Assembly (NCBI RefSeq): GCF_001403615.1
Contig: NZ_LN879457.1
Location: 682,001 to 746,000, forward strand
DNA length: 64,000 nt
Direction of reading: 5' to 3'
DNA from: Desnuesiella massiliensis
GTDB taxonomy: Bacteria > Bacillota > Clostridia > Clostridiales > Clostridiaceae
Each line of letters starts with the position of its first letter. Position 1 is the first letter of the stretch. A model generated the notes under the pieces. The model saw only the letters and a program-made list of their open reading frames with translations, was not told the origin of the DNA and did no database searches. The translations under genes were made by a program, and so were the position numbers. This document shows positions 34,632-42,558 of the stretch, one piece after another.

Positions 34632-37367
34632 ATGAATACAAAGAATATTGCAAGGGATAGAGAGGATAATCTGTTCACTCATCTGTTATATAACATAGGA
34701 ATTCAGTGGATGGAGCACTGGGAGGTACTTTCATTTTTAATCATAATTATTACAAAATCTTTATATTACGGAAAACAGATTTCGCCAGAATATTTTGATC
34801 CAAGAGCATTAAGAGGTCCAGTTATAGCCTCTATATTGCCTATATTAGCTTTAGCTTATTTATTTAAAGATAAAAAAAGAATGTACTTCTTATATGCAGC
34901 TAATATAATCATCAGTTTAATATTTATAAGTGATACTATGTACTATAGGTATTTTAAGGATATTGTCTCTGTTGGAGCTATAAGAAATATTTTTTTGCTA
35001 AAAACTGTAACCTCTAGTATTAAATCCGTATTTCAATTTAAGGATTTGCTTTATTTATTAGATATAGTACTTTTTATTCCTATATTTATAAAAGTAAAAG
35101 AAGTACAAAGAGTTCCACTTAGCTTTAGGATAAGGCTGATTATTTTTGCCATGCTACTTTCGCTTGGAGGCTTTATGGAAGGTAATTATATCTATAAGCT
35201 TTCTAAGGATCAGCCTTTATTAATTACTACTATGAGCAACAAACTATATGTGGCAAAGGTATTAGGAAATATTAATTTTCATATTCTAGACACGCATAAC
35301 TTTGTTACTAATGCATTAAATAGTTTAAAGCCTATGCCGGAGAATGGAAAAGAAGAAATATCAGCATTTTTTCAAAATAAAAATGAGAACTCATCAATTA
35401 ACTTAAAGGGTGCAGGGGCTAATAAAAATTTAATTATGATTCAAGTGGAAGCATTGCAGCAGGTTGTTATTAATAAAAAAGTAAATGGGCAAGAGATTAC
35501 TCCAAATTTAAATAAATGGATAGATAAAAGTCTTTATTTTGATAATTACTTTTATCAAGTAGGTGCAGGAAATACCTCTGATGCAGAGTTTATGTCAAAT
35601 AACTCCTTGTATCCAGCTCCTTCTGGGGCAGCTTATTATCTTTATACTGGTAATACTCTTAATTCATTACCTAAGCTAATGAGTGAAAATGGATATCATA
35701 CTGCAGCCTTTCATGGATATACAGATAGCTTTTGGAATAGGAATATAATGTATAAAACAGAAGGTTTTAATGAGTTTTATGGAGAACAGAGTTTTAATGT
35801 TGATGAAAAGGTGGGAATGGGGTTAAGCGATGAGTCCTTTTTTAATCAATCCCTTGAAAAAATAAAAAGCTTTAAAGAGCCTTTCTATAGTTTTATGGTG
35901 ACCTTAAGCAGTCATTATCCTTATGATGATATTGAAGGTTACGGGAAGTTTGATGCAGGAGAATATAATAATACCTTACTAGGCAATTATTTAACTGCTA
36001 TACATTATGTGGATAAGCAACTAGGGGGATTTCTAGACAATCTTGAAAAGGAAGGATTAATGGATAATTCTATTATAGTATTATATGGGGACCACAATGC
36101 TATACCAAAGGAATATATTGATCAACTCTATGCCTTTGAAAATATCAATAATGCTACGGATTTACAATGGGTTCAATATCAAAAGGTACCTATGTTAATA
36201 CATTTTCCAAAAGATGAGCATAAAGGAGTTAATCATACCTATGCTGGTCAGATGGATTTATACCCTACCTTATGTAATATATTTAATTTATCCAATGATT
36301 ATATGTTTGGAAAAGATATATTAAATACCTCGGAGCATAAAGTAGTCTTTAGGAATGGTTCTTTTACGGATGGAAAGACTTTTTATGTTTCTTGGACTGA
36401 TAGCTACTATGATATTGATACAGGAAATAAACTAGATGAAACTCCAGAGTTAAAAAGTATGAAGGAACAGGTATTAAAAGAACTGAAGTATTCAGATGAT
36501 ATATTAAATTATAATCTGCTAAAAAGTTTTCTTCCAGCTTCTAATTCTTATAATGTGAAGCAGGTATCTTCAAAGGAAGAAAATCAGATTAAGATAAATT
36601 TTAATGAAGCACCGCAAAATAAAAAGGACGATAAGCTCATAAAGCTAGAAGAGGAAATAAAAAATTATTTAGGCAGCAATGAGGACAAAATAGGATTATT
36701 TTATTATGATATAAACTCTGGCAATGAAATTGATATTAATGGGGATAAGACCTTTCTTGCTGCCAGTACAGTGAAGGTTCAAATGAATATGGTGCTTTCG
36801 GATTTGGTTCAAAAGGGCGCTATTAGCGAAGAGGAATTATTACAATATACAGAGGATTGTTATGAAGAGGGGACAGGAGTGCTGCAGGGAGAGGACTTAA
36901 CAAAGCCATTACCGTTAAAGCTTTTAAGTGAATACTCTATAACTCATTCAGATAATATTGCCACTAATATGATACTGAAAAGATTAGATTATGAAAACTT
37001 TAGAATTTTAGTGGATAAAAAATTGGATCATACTACCGACCATTCTGAAAATTATATTACAGCTAAGGATGAGGCATTGTTACTAAAATGGCTCTATGAT
37101 AATCCTTATAATAATGCTTATTATCCACAGATTATAGAAAATATGAAAAACACAGATTTTCATGATAGAATTGATTTATATATACCTCAGAAAATAGTTG
37201 CACATAAGACTGGAGACTATGATAATTATGTAAATGATGTGGCTATAGTATATACAAAAAATCCATATATATTAACAATATATACTGAAGAACTTCCTAA
37301 TGCCGATGAGGTTATGGCTGAGATATCAAAAATCATATATGAATATCAAATTAACAATGTATTCTAG
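34632..37367 (+). CDS. LTA synthase-type phosphoglycerol transferase fused to a serine beta-lactamase-like domain
   Basis: A 911-residue fusion. About five hydrophobic segments fill residues 25-195. An extracellular sulfatase-fold domain follows (about 255-590), with the LtaS-type nucleophile T315 in GNTSDAEFMSNNSLYP and the metal site in LYGDHNA. Residues about 665-905 form a penicillin-recognising domain with all three motifs in order and near class A spacing: S712-x-x-K715 in ASTVK, S773-D-N in HSDN, and K859-T-G in HKTG. LtaS enzymes polymerise glycerol phosphate on lipid anchors. The attached domain may be a peptidoglycan- or antibiotic-binding serine hydrolase. ATG 34632 is chosen; the ribosome site is poor. 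It follows a two-component system. Confidence 0.92.
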   Translation: MNTKNIARDREDNLFTHLLYNIGIQWMEHWEVLSFLIIIITKSLYYGKQISPEYFDPRALRGPVIASILPILALAYLFKDKKRMYFLYAANIIISLIFISDTMYYRYFKDIVSVGAIRNIFLLKTVTSSIKSVFQFKDLLYLLDIVLFIPIFIKVKEVQRVPLSFRIRLIIFAMLLSLGGFMEGNYIYKLSKDQPLLITTMSNKLYVAKVLGNINFHILDTHNFVTNALNSLKPMPENGKEEISAFFQNKNENSSINLKGAGANKNLIMIQVEALQQVVINKKVNGQEITPNLNKWIDKSLYFDNYFYQVGAGNTSDAEFMSNNSLYPAPSGAAYYLYTGNTLNSLPKLMSENGYHTAAFHGYTDSFWNRNIMYKTEGFNEFYGEQSFNVDEKVGMGLSDESFFNQSLEKIKSFKEPFYSFMVTLSSHYPYDDIEGYGKFDAGEYNNTLLGNYLTAIHYVDKQLGGFLDNLEKEGLMDNSIIVLYGDHNAIPKEYIDQLYAFENINNATDLQWVQYQKVPMLIHFPKDEHKGVNHTYAGQMDLYPTLCNIFNLSNDYMFGKDILNTSEHKVVFRNGSFTDGKTFYVSWTDSYYDIDTGNKLDETPELKSMKEQVLKELKYSDDILNYNLLKSFLPASNSYNVKQVSSKEENQIKINFNEAPQNKKDDKLIKLEEEIKNYLGSNEDKIGLFYYDINSGNEIDINGDKTFLAASTVKVQMNMVLSDLVQKGAISEEELLQYTEDCYEEGTGVLQGEDLTKPLPLKLLSEYSITHSDNIATNMILKRLDYENFRILVDKKLDHTTDHSENYITAKDEALLLKWLYDNPYNNAYYPQIIENMKNTDFHDRIDLYIPQKIVAHKTGDYDNYVNDVAIVYTKNPYILTIYTEELPNADEVMAEISKIIYEYQINNVF

Positions 37368-37368
37368 A

Positions 37369-37397
37369 AAAGAAGACTTAGCTCTTCTTTTTTTGTT
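37369..37397 (+). terminator. Terminator after the LTA-synthase fusion gene
   Basis: AAAGAAGA (37369-37376) pairs with TCTTCTTT (37383-37390), followed by TTTTGTTTTT. Confidence 0.8.
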
Positions 37398-37539
37398 TTT
37401 TCCATCTCAGATTAAATTAGGATATTAAAGAATATTTTTTACATAAAATAAAAATATTAAATATGGACAGGATGCTTCCTAAGATATAAAATTAATTAGT
37501 ATTATTAATAGAAAACCATTGTTACTTAGGAGGAGTAAA

Positions 37540-39180
37540 ATGATAACAAAAGATAAGTTGTTAGATACTTTACTGAGATTAGTGGAAGTGCCAGGAATTT
37601 CAGGCACTGAAAAAGAGAATTTGACGGCAGAGAGAATAGTGGAAATAATAAGTGAAATATCTTATTTTAAACAACATAGAGAAAAGTTAAACCTGGTGGA
37701 AATTAAGGGAGATCCTCTAAAAAGAAATTTTGTAAGTGCTTTATTCTGTAGTTCAAAGCCTTCAAAAAGCACAATTATAATAACAGGTCATCTGGATGTA
37801 GTAGACGTAGTGGACTTTGAACATTTAAAAGAGCTTGCTTTTAAGCCTTTAGAACTTATGGAAAGGATAGAGGAGCTGCCACTAAATAAGGAAGCTTTTG
37901 AGGACTTTAAATCTGGAGACTGGATATTTGGAAGAGGTACTGCAGATATGAAATATGGCCTTTCCTTAGGCATAGAAATATTAAGAGAATTTTCTAAAAG
38001 AGATGATTTTCAGGGGAATATATTATTTTTAGCGGTGCCAGGAGAGGAGAGCAATTCAGAGGGTATGCTAGGGGCGGTGCCCTATCTTTTAGACCTTAAG
38101 AAAAAATGTAATTATGACTACAAAGCTCTTTTTGTAACAGAATGCTCTATACCAAAGGAGATTGGTGATAACAAAAAAAGAATGTACTTAGGCACATCAG
38201 GAAAAGTGATGCCTTTATTCCTATGTGTGGGCAAGGAAACTCATGTTTATGAATCTCATACAGGGTTAAATCCTAATCTATTAGTTTCAGAGCTTAATAG
38301 ATTATTAGAGCTAAATCCAGATTTTTGTGACAAGGATAGAGGGAATACTACTCCTCCGCCCATATGCCTAAAGCAGATGGACTTAAAGGAATTGTATTCT
38401 GTACAAACTCCTTTATTAGCAGCGGCTTATTATAATATACTTACCTTAAATTTATCTATTGAGGAATTGGTAAATAAGCTTAAGAATATATCCCTTAAAG
38501 CTTTTGAAAATACTATAAAAATAATTGAAGAAAATGTTATGAAATATAATTTGATTTCTAACAGTAATAATGAGAGAGAAAAAATAGAGCCAAGGGTTTT
38601 GATGTTTAAAGATATATATGAAGAAGTATTGAAAATCGAAGGGTCAGACTTTGAAAACTATATAGGAAACAAAATAAAACAGTGGCAGCAAGAAAAGAAG
38701 GATCTCCAGACCATAGCAGTAAACATCATGAGAGAAACCTATGAAAAATATCCTTATAAGGCTCCAGCTATAATAATTGGCTTTGCACCACCCTATTATC
38801 CTAATAAGCATTTAAATTATGAAGTTAAAGAGGACAAAGAACTTTTGAAGATAATAGAAGAAACTGCACTTTATAGCAAGGAAAATTTTGATGTAGATAT
38901 AGAGCTAGATCACTATTATATGGGACTTTGCGATTTAAGCTATACGGGAGTAGAAGATGCAGAAGGATTAGAGACCATAACCTCCAATATAATAGGTGCT
39001 AATAAGTGTTATAATATACCTGTTAAGGAACTGGAGGAGTTAAATATACCTTCAGTGGTATTTGGAGGTTTTGGAAAGGATTTTCATAAGTATACTGAAA
39101 GGCTTAATATATCCTATTCTTTTAATGTAGTACCGAGGCTTTATGAAAATATTTTGTATAAAATATTTAATCCTCAATAA
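37540..39180 (+). CDS. M20-family peptidase, RocB-like
   Basis: A 546-residue metallo-peptidase of the arginine-utilisation RocB group. M20 motifs are present: ITGHLDVVDV near residue 85, GRGTADMKYGLS near 132, VPGEESNSEG near 172 (acidic catalytic pair) and TECS near 207. The C-terminus is extended relative to standard M20 enzymes, as in RocB. The family hydrolyses amide bonds of small peptides or acyl-amino acids, usually with zinc. ATG 37540 has TAGGAGGAG upstream. Single-gene unit; the exact substrate is unknown. Confidence 0.85.
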   Translation: MITKDKLLDTLLRLVEVPGISGTEKENLTAERIVEIISEISYFKQHREKLNLVEIKGDPLKRNFVSALFCSSKPSKSTIIITGHLDVVDVVDFEHLKELAFKPLELMERIEELPLNKEAFEDFKSGDWIFGRGTADMKYGLSLGIEILREFSKRDDFQGNILFLAVPGEESNSEGMLGAVPYLLDLKKKCNYDYKALFVTECSIPKEIGDNKKRMYLGTSGKVMPLFLCVGKETHVYESHTGLNPNLLVSELNRLLELNPDFCDKDRGNTTPPPICLKQMDLKELYSVQTPLLAAAYYNILTLNLSIEELVNKLKNISLKAFENTIKIIEENVMKYNLISNSNNEREKIEPRVLMFKDIYEEVLKIEGSDFENYIGNKIKQWQQEKKDLQTIAVNIMRETYEKYPYKAPAIIIGFAPPYYPNKHLNYEVKEDKELLKIIEETALYSKENFDVDIELDHYYMGLCDLSYTGVEDAEGLETITSNIIGANKCYNIPVKELEELNIPSVVFGGFGKDFHKYTERLNISYSFNVVPRLYENILYKIFNPQ

Positions 39181-39249
39181 AATATAAATACTATTACCAT
39201 TTTTAATGTATAATATAGTTATAATGAGTAAAGCTTAGGATGGTGTACA

Positions 39250-40089
39250 ATGATTGAATTAGGAAAAATACAGAAGTTAGAAGTACTTAGAGAAACCTCC
39301 ATAGGAGTATATCTAAATTCAAAGGACAGTAGTGATATGGAAGGGGTTTTATTGCCTCAAAAGCAGGTGCCAGAAGGAACAAAGGTAGGAGACGAAATAG
39401 AGGTATTCATCTATAAAGATTCAAAGGATAGGTTGATTTCTACCACTAGAACACCTAAAATAACCTTAGGAGAAATGGCTCCTCTTAAGGTAGTGGAAAC
39501 CACAAAGATAGGTGCATTTTTGGATTGGGGTTTAGAAAAGGATTTATTTTTGCCTTTTAACGAGCAAAATGGCAGGGTTAAAAAAGATAAAGAATATTTA
39601 GTAGCATTATATATAGATAAAAGTAATAGATTGTGTGCTACTATGAAGCTTTATAGCAGACTTAGCTCAGAGGCTCCTTATAAAGAAAAGGACATAGTTC
39701 AGGGAATCATATATGATATTAGACCTGAAGTGGGAGCCTTTGTAGCAGTAGATAATGAGTATCAAGGACTTATACCTAAAGCAGAGTTTTTTGGGCAATA
39801 TAGCTGTGGAGATAGGATTCAAGCCAGGGTATCTAAGGTTAAAGAAGACGGAAAATTAGATTTAAGCCTAAGAAAAGAAGCTTATATGGAAATTGAAACA
39901 GATGCAAAGGTAATCTTAGATAAATTAGAAGCTAATGGTGGAGAACTTTATTTAAACGATAAAAGTTCGCCAGAAGCTATATACAATGTAATGAAGATGA
40001 GTAAAGCCGCTTTTAAAAGAGCTGTTGGCAATCTGCTTAAGCAAGGTAAGATAAGGTTTATTGAAAATGGTATAGAGCTTATAAAATAG
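39250..40089 (+). CDS. cvfB: CvfB-type S1-domain RNA-binding protein
   Basis: A 279-residue protein with the CvfB order: three S1-like OB folds (IQKLEVLRETSIGVYL; MAPLKVVETTKIGAFLDWGLEKDLFLPF; VQGIIYDIRPEVGAFVAVDNEYQGLIPKAEF) and a C-terminal winged helix (SPEAIYNVMKMSKAAFKRAVGNLLKQGKI). Relatives bind RNA and influence virulence-factor expression in staphylococci. AGGATGG precedes the ATG. It ends at a bidirectional terminator facing the multicopper oxidase. Confidence 0.93.
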   Translation: MIELGKIQKLEVLRETSIGVYLNSKDSSDMEGVLLPQKQVPEGTKVGDEIEVFIYKDSKDRLISTTRTPKITLGEMAPLKVVETTKIGAFLDWGLEKDLFLPFNEQNGRVKKDKEYLVALYIDKSNRLCATMKLYSRLSSEAPYKEKDIVQGIIYDIRPEVGAFVAVDNEYQGLIPKAEFFGQYSCGDRIQARVSKVKEDGKLDLSLRKEAYMEIETDAKVILDKLEANGGELYLNDKSSPEAIYNVMKMSKAAFKRAVGNLLKQGKIRFIENGIELIK

Positions 40090-40103
40090 AAATAAATTTA
40101 AAA

Positions 40104-40133
40104 GGAGCATTCTAGAATCTAGAGTGCTCCCTT
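40104..40133. terminator. Bidirectional terminator between cvfB and the multicopper oxidase
   Basis: GGAGCA-T-TCTAG (40104-40115) pairs with CTAGA-G-TGCTCC (40119-40130), between two convergent genes. Confidence 0.8.
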
Positions 40134-40160
40134 ATTTAAGACATCGTAAAAAACAAAATT

Positions 40161-41756
40161 TTAATGAGGAGGACTATTATCTTCAACTACCTTAAGAGGT
40201 CTCATCATATCATGATCTTCGTGTTCTAATATATGACAATGCCATACAAAGTCTCCAGCATGATCTTTAAAATGCATAATGATCCTTGTAACCATGCCAG
40301 GTTCAGCTCTAACAGTATCCTTCCAGCCTTTTTCGAATTCCTTTGGCTCCTCAGCAGCACCTGTATATTCAATTTCACCTTTTTCTAAATAAAGAGGCAC
40401 ATTAAAAGGTGTCCTGTCTAAAATTTGGAATTGAACTAAATGCACATGAATAGGATGAGGAAAATTTGTTAGATTAATTAGATTCCATATCTCTATACTA
40501 TCTAAAGAGGGTTTTTCTGTAGCAGGGTCATCCCACATGTGATTGTTTAATAAAAGCATAGGTCTACCATAATCATCCGTACTGGCACTTAAGGTTAAAT
40601 TTCTTGTCTTTTTTGCCATGTGTTCCTCTAGCATAGTCATGGGGTGAAGGGTTTCAGGAATTTTACTTGTATCCTCATCTTTTAAGGGAAGGATAACTCT
40701 AAATTCCATTATTAACCTCATATTAGCGTTATTATCAGCATTTATTAAGGTTATAATCTCACCTTTTAGCTTCGAGAAATCAATAATGATATCTGTCCTT
40801 TCTGCTGGTTCTAAGGTTAGAGATTTAAGCTCCATAGGCTTATCAAGCAATCCTCCATCAGTACCTATCTGGTAAAAGCTTTCACCATTAGATAAGCTCA
40901 AGGTGTAAGCTCTGGTATTCGATGCATTTAAAAGTCTGAAACGATATTTTCTTGGCTCTACTTTTAAATGAGGCCATACTTTTCCATTTACCACTATAGT
41001 ATTGCCTAAAAAAGCAGGCACTACAGAAGGTTTTACTGGTACTGGAAATGCTGGTGCATCAGGATAGAAAAGAGAGCCATCCTTATTAAAACTTTTATCT
41101 TGAATCATTAATGGTATATCATATTCTTTACAAGGCAAATCAAGTCGCTTTTCTAACATATCATGAATTATATAAAAACCAGCTAAGCCGGCATAAACAT
41201 TTAATCTTGTACTTCCTAAGCTATGGTCATGATACCATAGGGTAGCACTAGGCTGATGATTAGTATATTTATATATTTCTCTTTTAAAGGTTTTTCCTGT
41301 AAGCAAATAATTCTTTATAAACCAAGCATCTGGGTGACCATCGCTGTCAGGATCTACATTTGCTCCATGGACATGAACTACAGTCCTCACTTCTGGAGAG
41401 TCCATGGCCCCGTGTAATGTAAGATCAACTGGTAAAAAATGCCTATAAGGCAGATTGTTTATCCATTTAATCAATATGGCTTGATCCTTAAATACTCTAA
41501 GAGTAGGTCCAGGATAGCAACCATTATAGCCCCATATAATACTGTAGGGAAAATACTTGTGAAAGCGATGTTTATTTTCTATCATATTTACTTCGTAATA
41601 TTCTATTCCTTCAGAGATTGATATAGGTTTCAGTTCGGAAGGACTTGGAAGTTCATCCACGAATTTAGGAATAGTATTAGGGTCAGAGGGATCTACTTTA
41701 TCATTAAAATAATCTTCATTGTTCAAGTATATCACATCCTTATCTATAGTACTCAA
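40161..41756 (-). CDS. Multicopper oxidase (CotA-like laccase)
   Basis: A 531-residue three-cupredoxin oxidase. The four copper blocks are complete: HVHGA (residue ~128), WYHDHSLG (~173), HPIHVHLVQF (~437) and HCHILEHEDHDMM (~507), with the T1 ligands including an axial Met. There is no signal peptide, as in the spore-coat laccase CotA of Bacillus. It oxidises phenols, bilirubin or metals while reducing O2 to water, which in an anaerobe may relate to spore coat or oxygen defence (inference). The start lies opposite the promoter of the SAM riboswitch. Confidence 0.94.
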   Translation of the reverse strand: MSTIDKDVIYLNNEDYFNDKVDPSDPNTIPKFVDELPSPSELKPISISEGIEYYEVNMIENKHRFHKYFPYSIIWGYNGCYPGPTLRVFKDQAILIKWINNLPYRHFLPVDLTLHGAMDSPEVRTVVHVHGANVDPDSDGHPDAWFIKNYLLTGKTFKREIYKYTNHQPSATLWYHDHSLGSTRLNVYAGLAGFYIIHDMLEKRLDLPCKEYDIPLMIQDKSFNKDGSLFYPDAPAFPVPVKPSVVPAFLGNTIVVNGKVWPHLKVEPRKYRFRLLNASNTRAYTLSLSNGESFYQIGTDGGLLDKPMELKSLTLEPAERTDIIIDFSKLKGEIITLINADNNANMRLIMEFRVILPLKDEDTSKIPETLHPMTMLEEHMAKKTRNLTLSASTDDYGRPMLLLNNHMWDDPATEKPSLDSIEIWNLINLTNFPHPIHVHLVQFQILDRTPFNVPLYLEKGEIEYTGAAEEPKEFEKGWKDTVRAEPGMVTRIIMHFKDHAGDFVWHCHILEHEDHDMMRPLKVVEDNSPPH

Positions 41757-41825
41757 TACATAATATGATAAAAAAATTAATATGACATATTTTTTAATGT
41801 ATACTATAGAATTTGTAAATTAAAG

Positions 41826-41867
41826 TTATATTAAAGTAGTTTACAAAGATGCTCTGCTTTAATATAA
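41826..41867. repeat. 14-bp inverted repeat upstream of the riboswitch
   Basis: TTATATTAAAGTAG (41826-41839) pairs with CTGCTTTAATATAA (41854-41867) with one mismatch. It encloses the -35 box and overlaps the -10 box of the riboswitch promoter and could be a regulator site for either divergent transcript. Confidence 0.5.
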
Positions 41868-41868
41868 T
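41840..41868 (+). promoter_or_regulatory. Promoter of the SAM-riboswitch transcript
   Basis: TTTACA (41840-41845), exactly 17 bases, TATAAT (41863-41868). Transcription would start near 41875, about 20 bases before the aptamer. Confidence 0.82.
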
Positions 41869-41895
41869 GATAATTAAAAATTAAATAAATTATGA

Positions 41896-42000
41896 AACTT
41901 ATCATGAGAGGTGGAGGGACTGGCCCGATGAAGCCCAGCAACCGATAGAGTAGAGTCTATTTGGTGCTAAATCCTGCAGCTAAGGCTGAGAGATAAGGGG
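41896..42000 (+). promoter_or_regulatory. SAM-I (S-box) riboswitch aptamer
   Basis: The S-box conserved blocks are in order: P1 strand CTTATC (41898-41903), AGAGGTGGAGGGACTGGCCC (41907-41926), GATGAAGCCCAGCAACC, TTGGTGCTAAATCCTGC (41961-41977), and the closing GAGAGATAAG (41988-41997), where GATAAG completes P1. It is an aptamer for S-adenosylmethionine that switches off methionine or SAM genes by termination. An intrinsic terminator follows at 42020. The regulated gene is no longer next to it: an IS200 and the integrative element follow. Confidence 0.95.
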
Positions 42001-42019
42001 AGTCTGTTGGTTTATAAAG

Positions 42020-42047
42020 CCTAAAGGATATCCTTTAGGTTTTTTAT
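42020..42047 (+). terminator. Terminator of the SAM riboswitch
   Basis: CCTAAAGGAT (42020-42029) pairs with ATCCTTTAGG (42030-42039), followed by seven Ts. It is the expression platform of the riboswitch. Confidence 0.9.
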
Positions 42048-42060
42048 ATTGCTTTGATAA

Positions 42061-42079
42061 CCACTGGCTATGCCAGTGG
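42061..42079 (+). repeat. Left-end hairpin of IS200 copy 2
   Basis: CCACTGGC-TAT-GCCAGTGG, a short perfect hairpin 94 bases before the tnpA ribosome site. IS200/IS605 transposases recognise such subterminal hairpins as single strands. Confidence 0.7.
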
Positions 42080-42109
42080 ATAAAATGGCTTTAGCTCTGA
42101 ACAAAAAAA

Positions 42110-42163
42110 CTCCTATGATAAAATGAAAGCGACTGACAATCGCAAAACAAAATATCATAGGAG
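42110..42163 (+). promoter_or_regulatory. tnpA leader hairpin masking the ribosome site
   Basis: CTCCTATGATA (42110-42120) is the perfect complement of TATCATAGGAG (42153-42163). The 3' arm contains the AGGAG ribosome site of tnpA, so the folded mRNA would hide it. Such a stem is known to hold down IS200 transposase translation. Confidence 0.75.
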
Positions 42164-42172
42164 GTGTGTCGT

Positions 42173-42553
42173 ATGGGTAACGACATAGAAAGCTTAACAC
42201 ATACAAAATGGAGGTGTCAATATCATATAGTATTTGCGCCAAAGTATAGAAGACAGATAATATATGGGAAATATAAAGCAGAAATCGGCAAGATACTACG
42301 AGAGATATGTATAAGAAATGGAGTAGAGATAATAGAAGCAAATGCATGTCCAGATCATGTACATATGCTGGTAAGTATTCCACCAAAAATGAGTGTATCA
42401 AAATTCATGGGAATATTAAAAGGGAAAAGTAGCTTGATGATTTTTGATAGATTTGCAAATTTAAAATATAAATATGGTAACAGACATTTTTGGTGCAGAG
42501 GATATTATGAGTGTTATATATTAGGAAAACCAACAAGCTCTGTTCGTGTGTAG
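42173..42553 (+). pseudogene. tnpA: IS200-type TnpA transposase, copy 2 (3' end replaced)
   Basis: Residues 1-~110 are a good Y1 transposase: SLTHTKWRCQYHIVFAPKYRR, the HUH motif in PDHVHMLVSIPP, and ANLKYKYGNRHFWCRGYY. After YILGK the frame runs into unrelated sequence and stops at KPTSSVRV. The C-terminal helix with the catalytic tyrosine is lost. The nucleotide match to copy 1 ends near 42530, so the integrative element is taken to begin there, inside tnpA. ATG 42173 has AGGAGG before it. Confidence 0.85.
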
Positions 42554-42558
42554 GTGTC

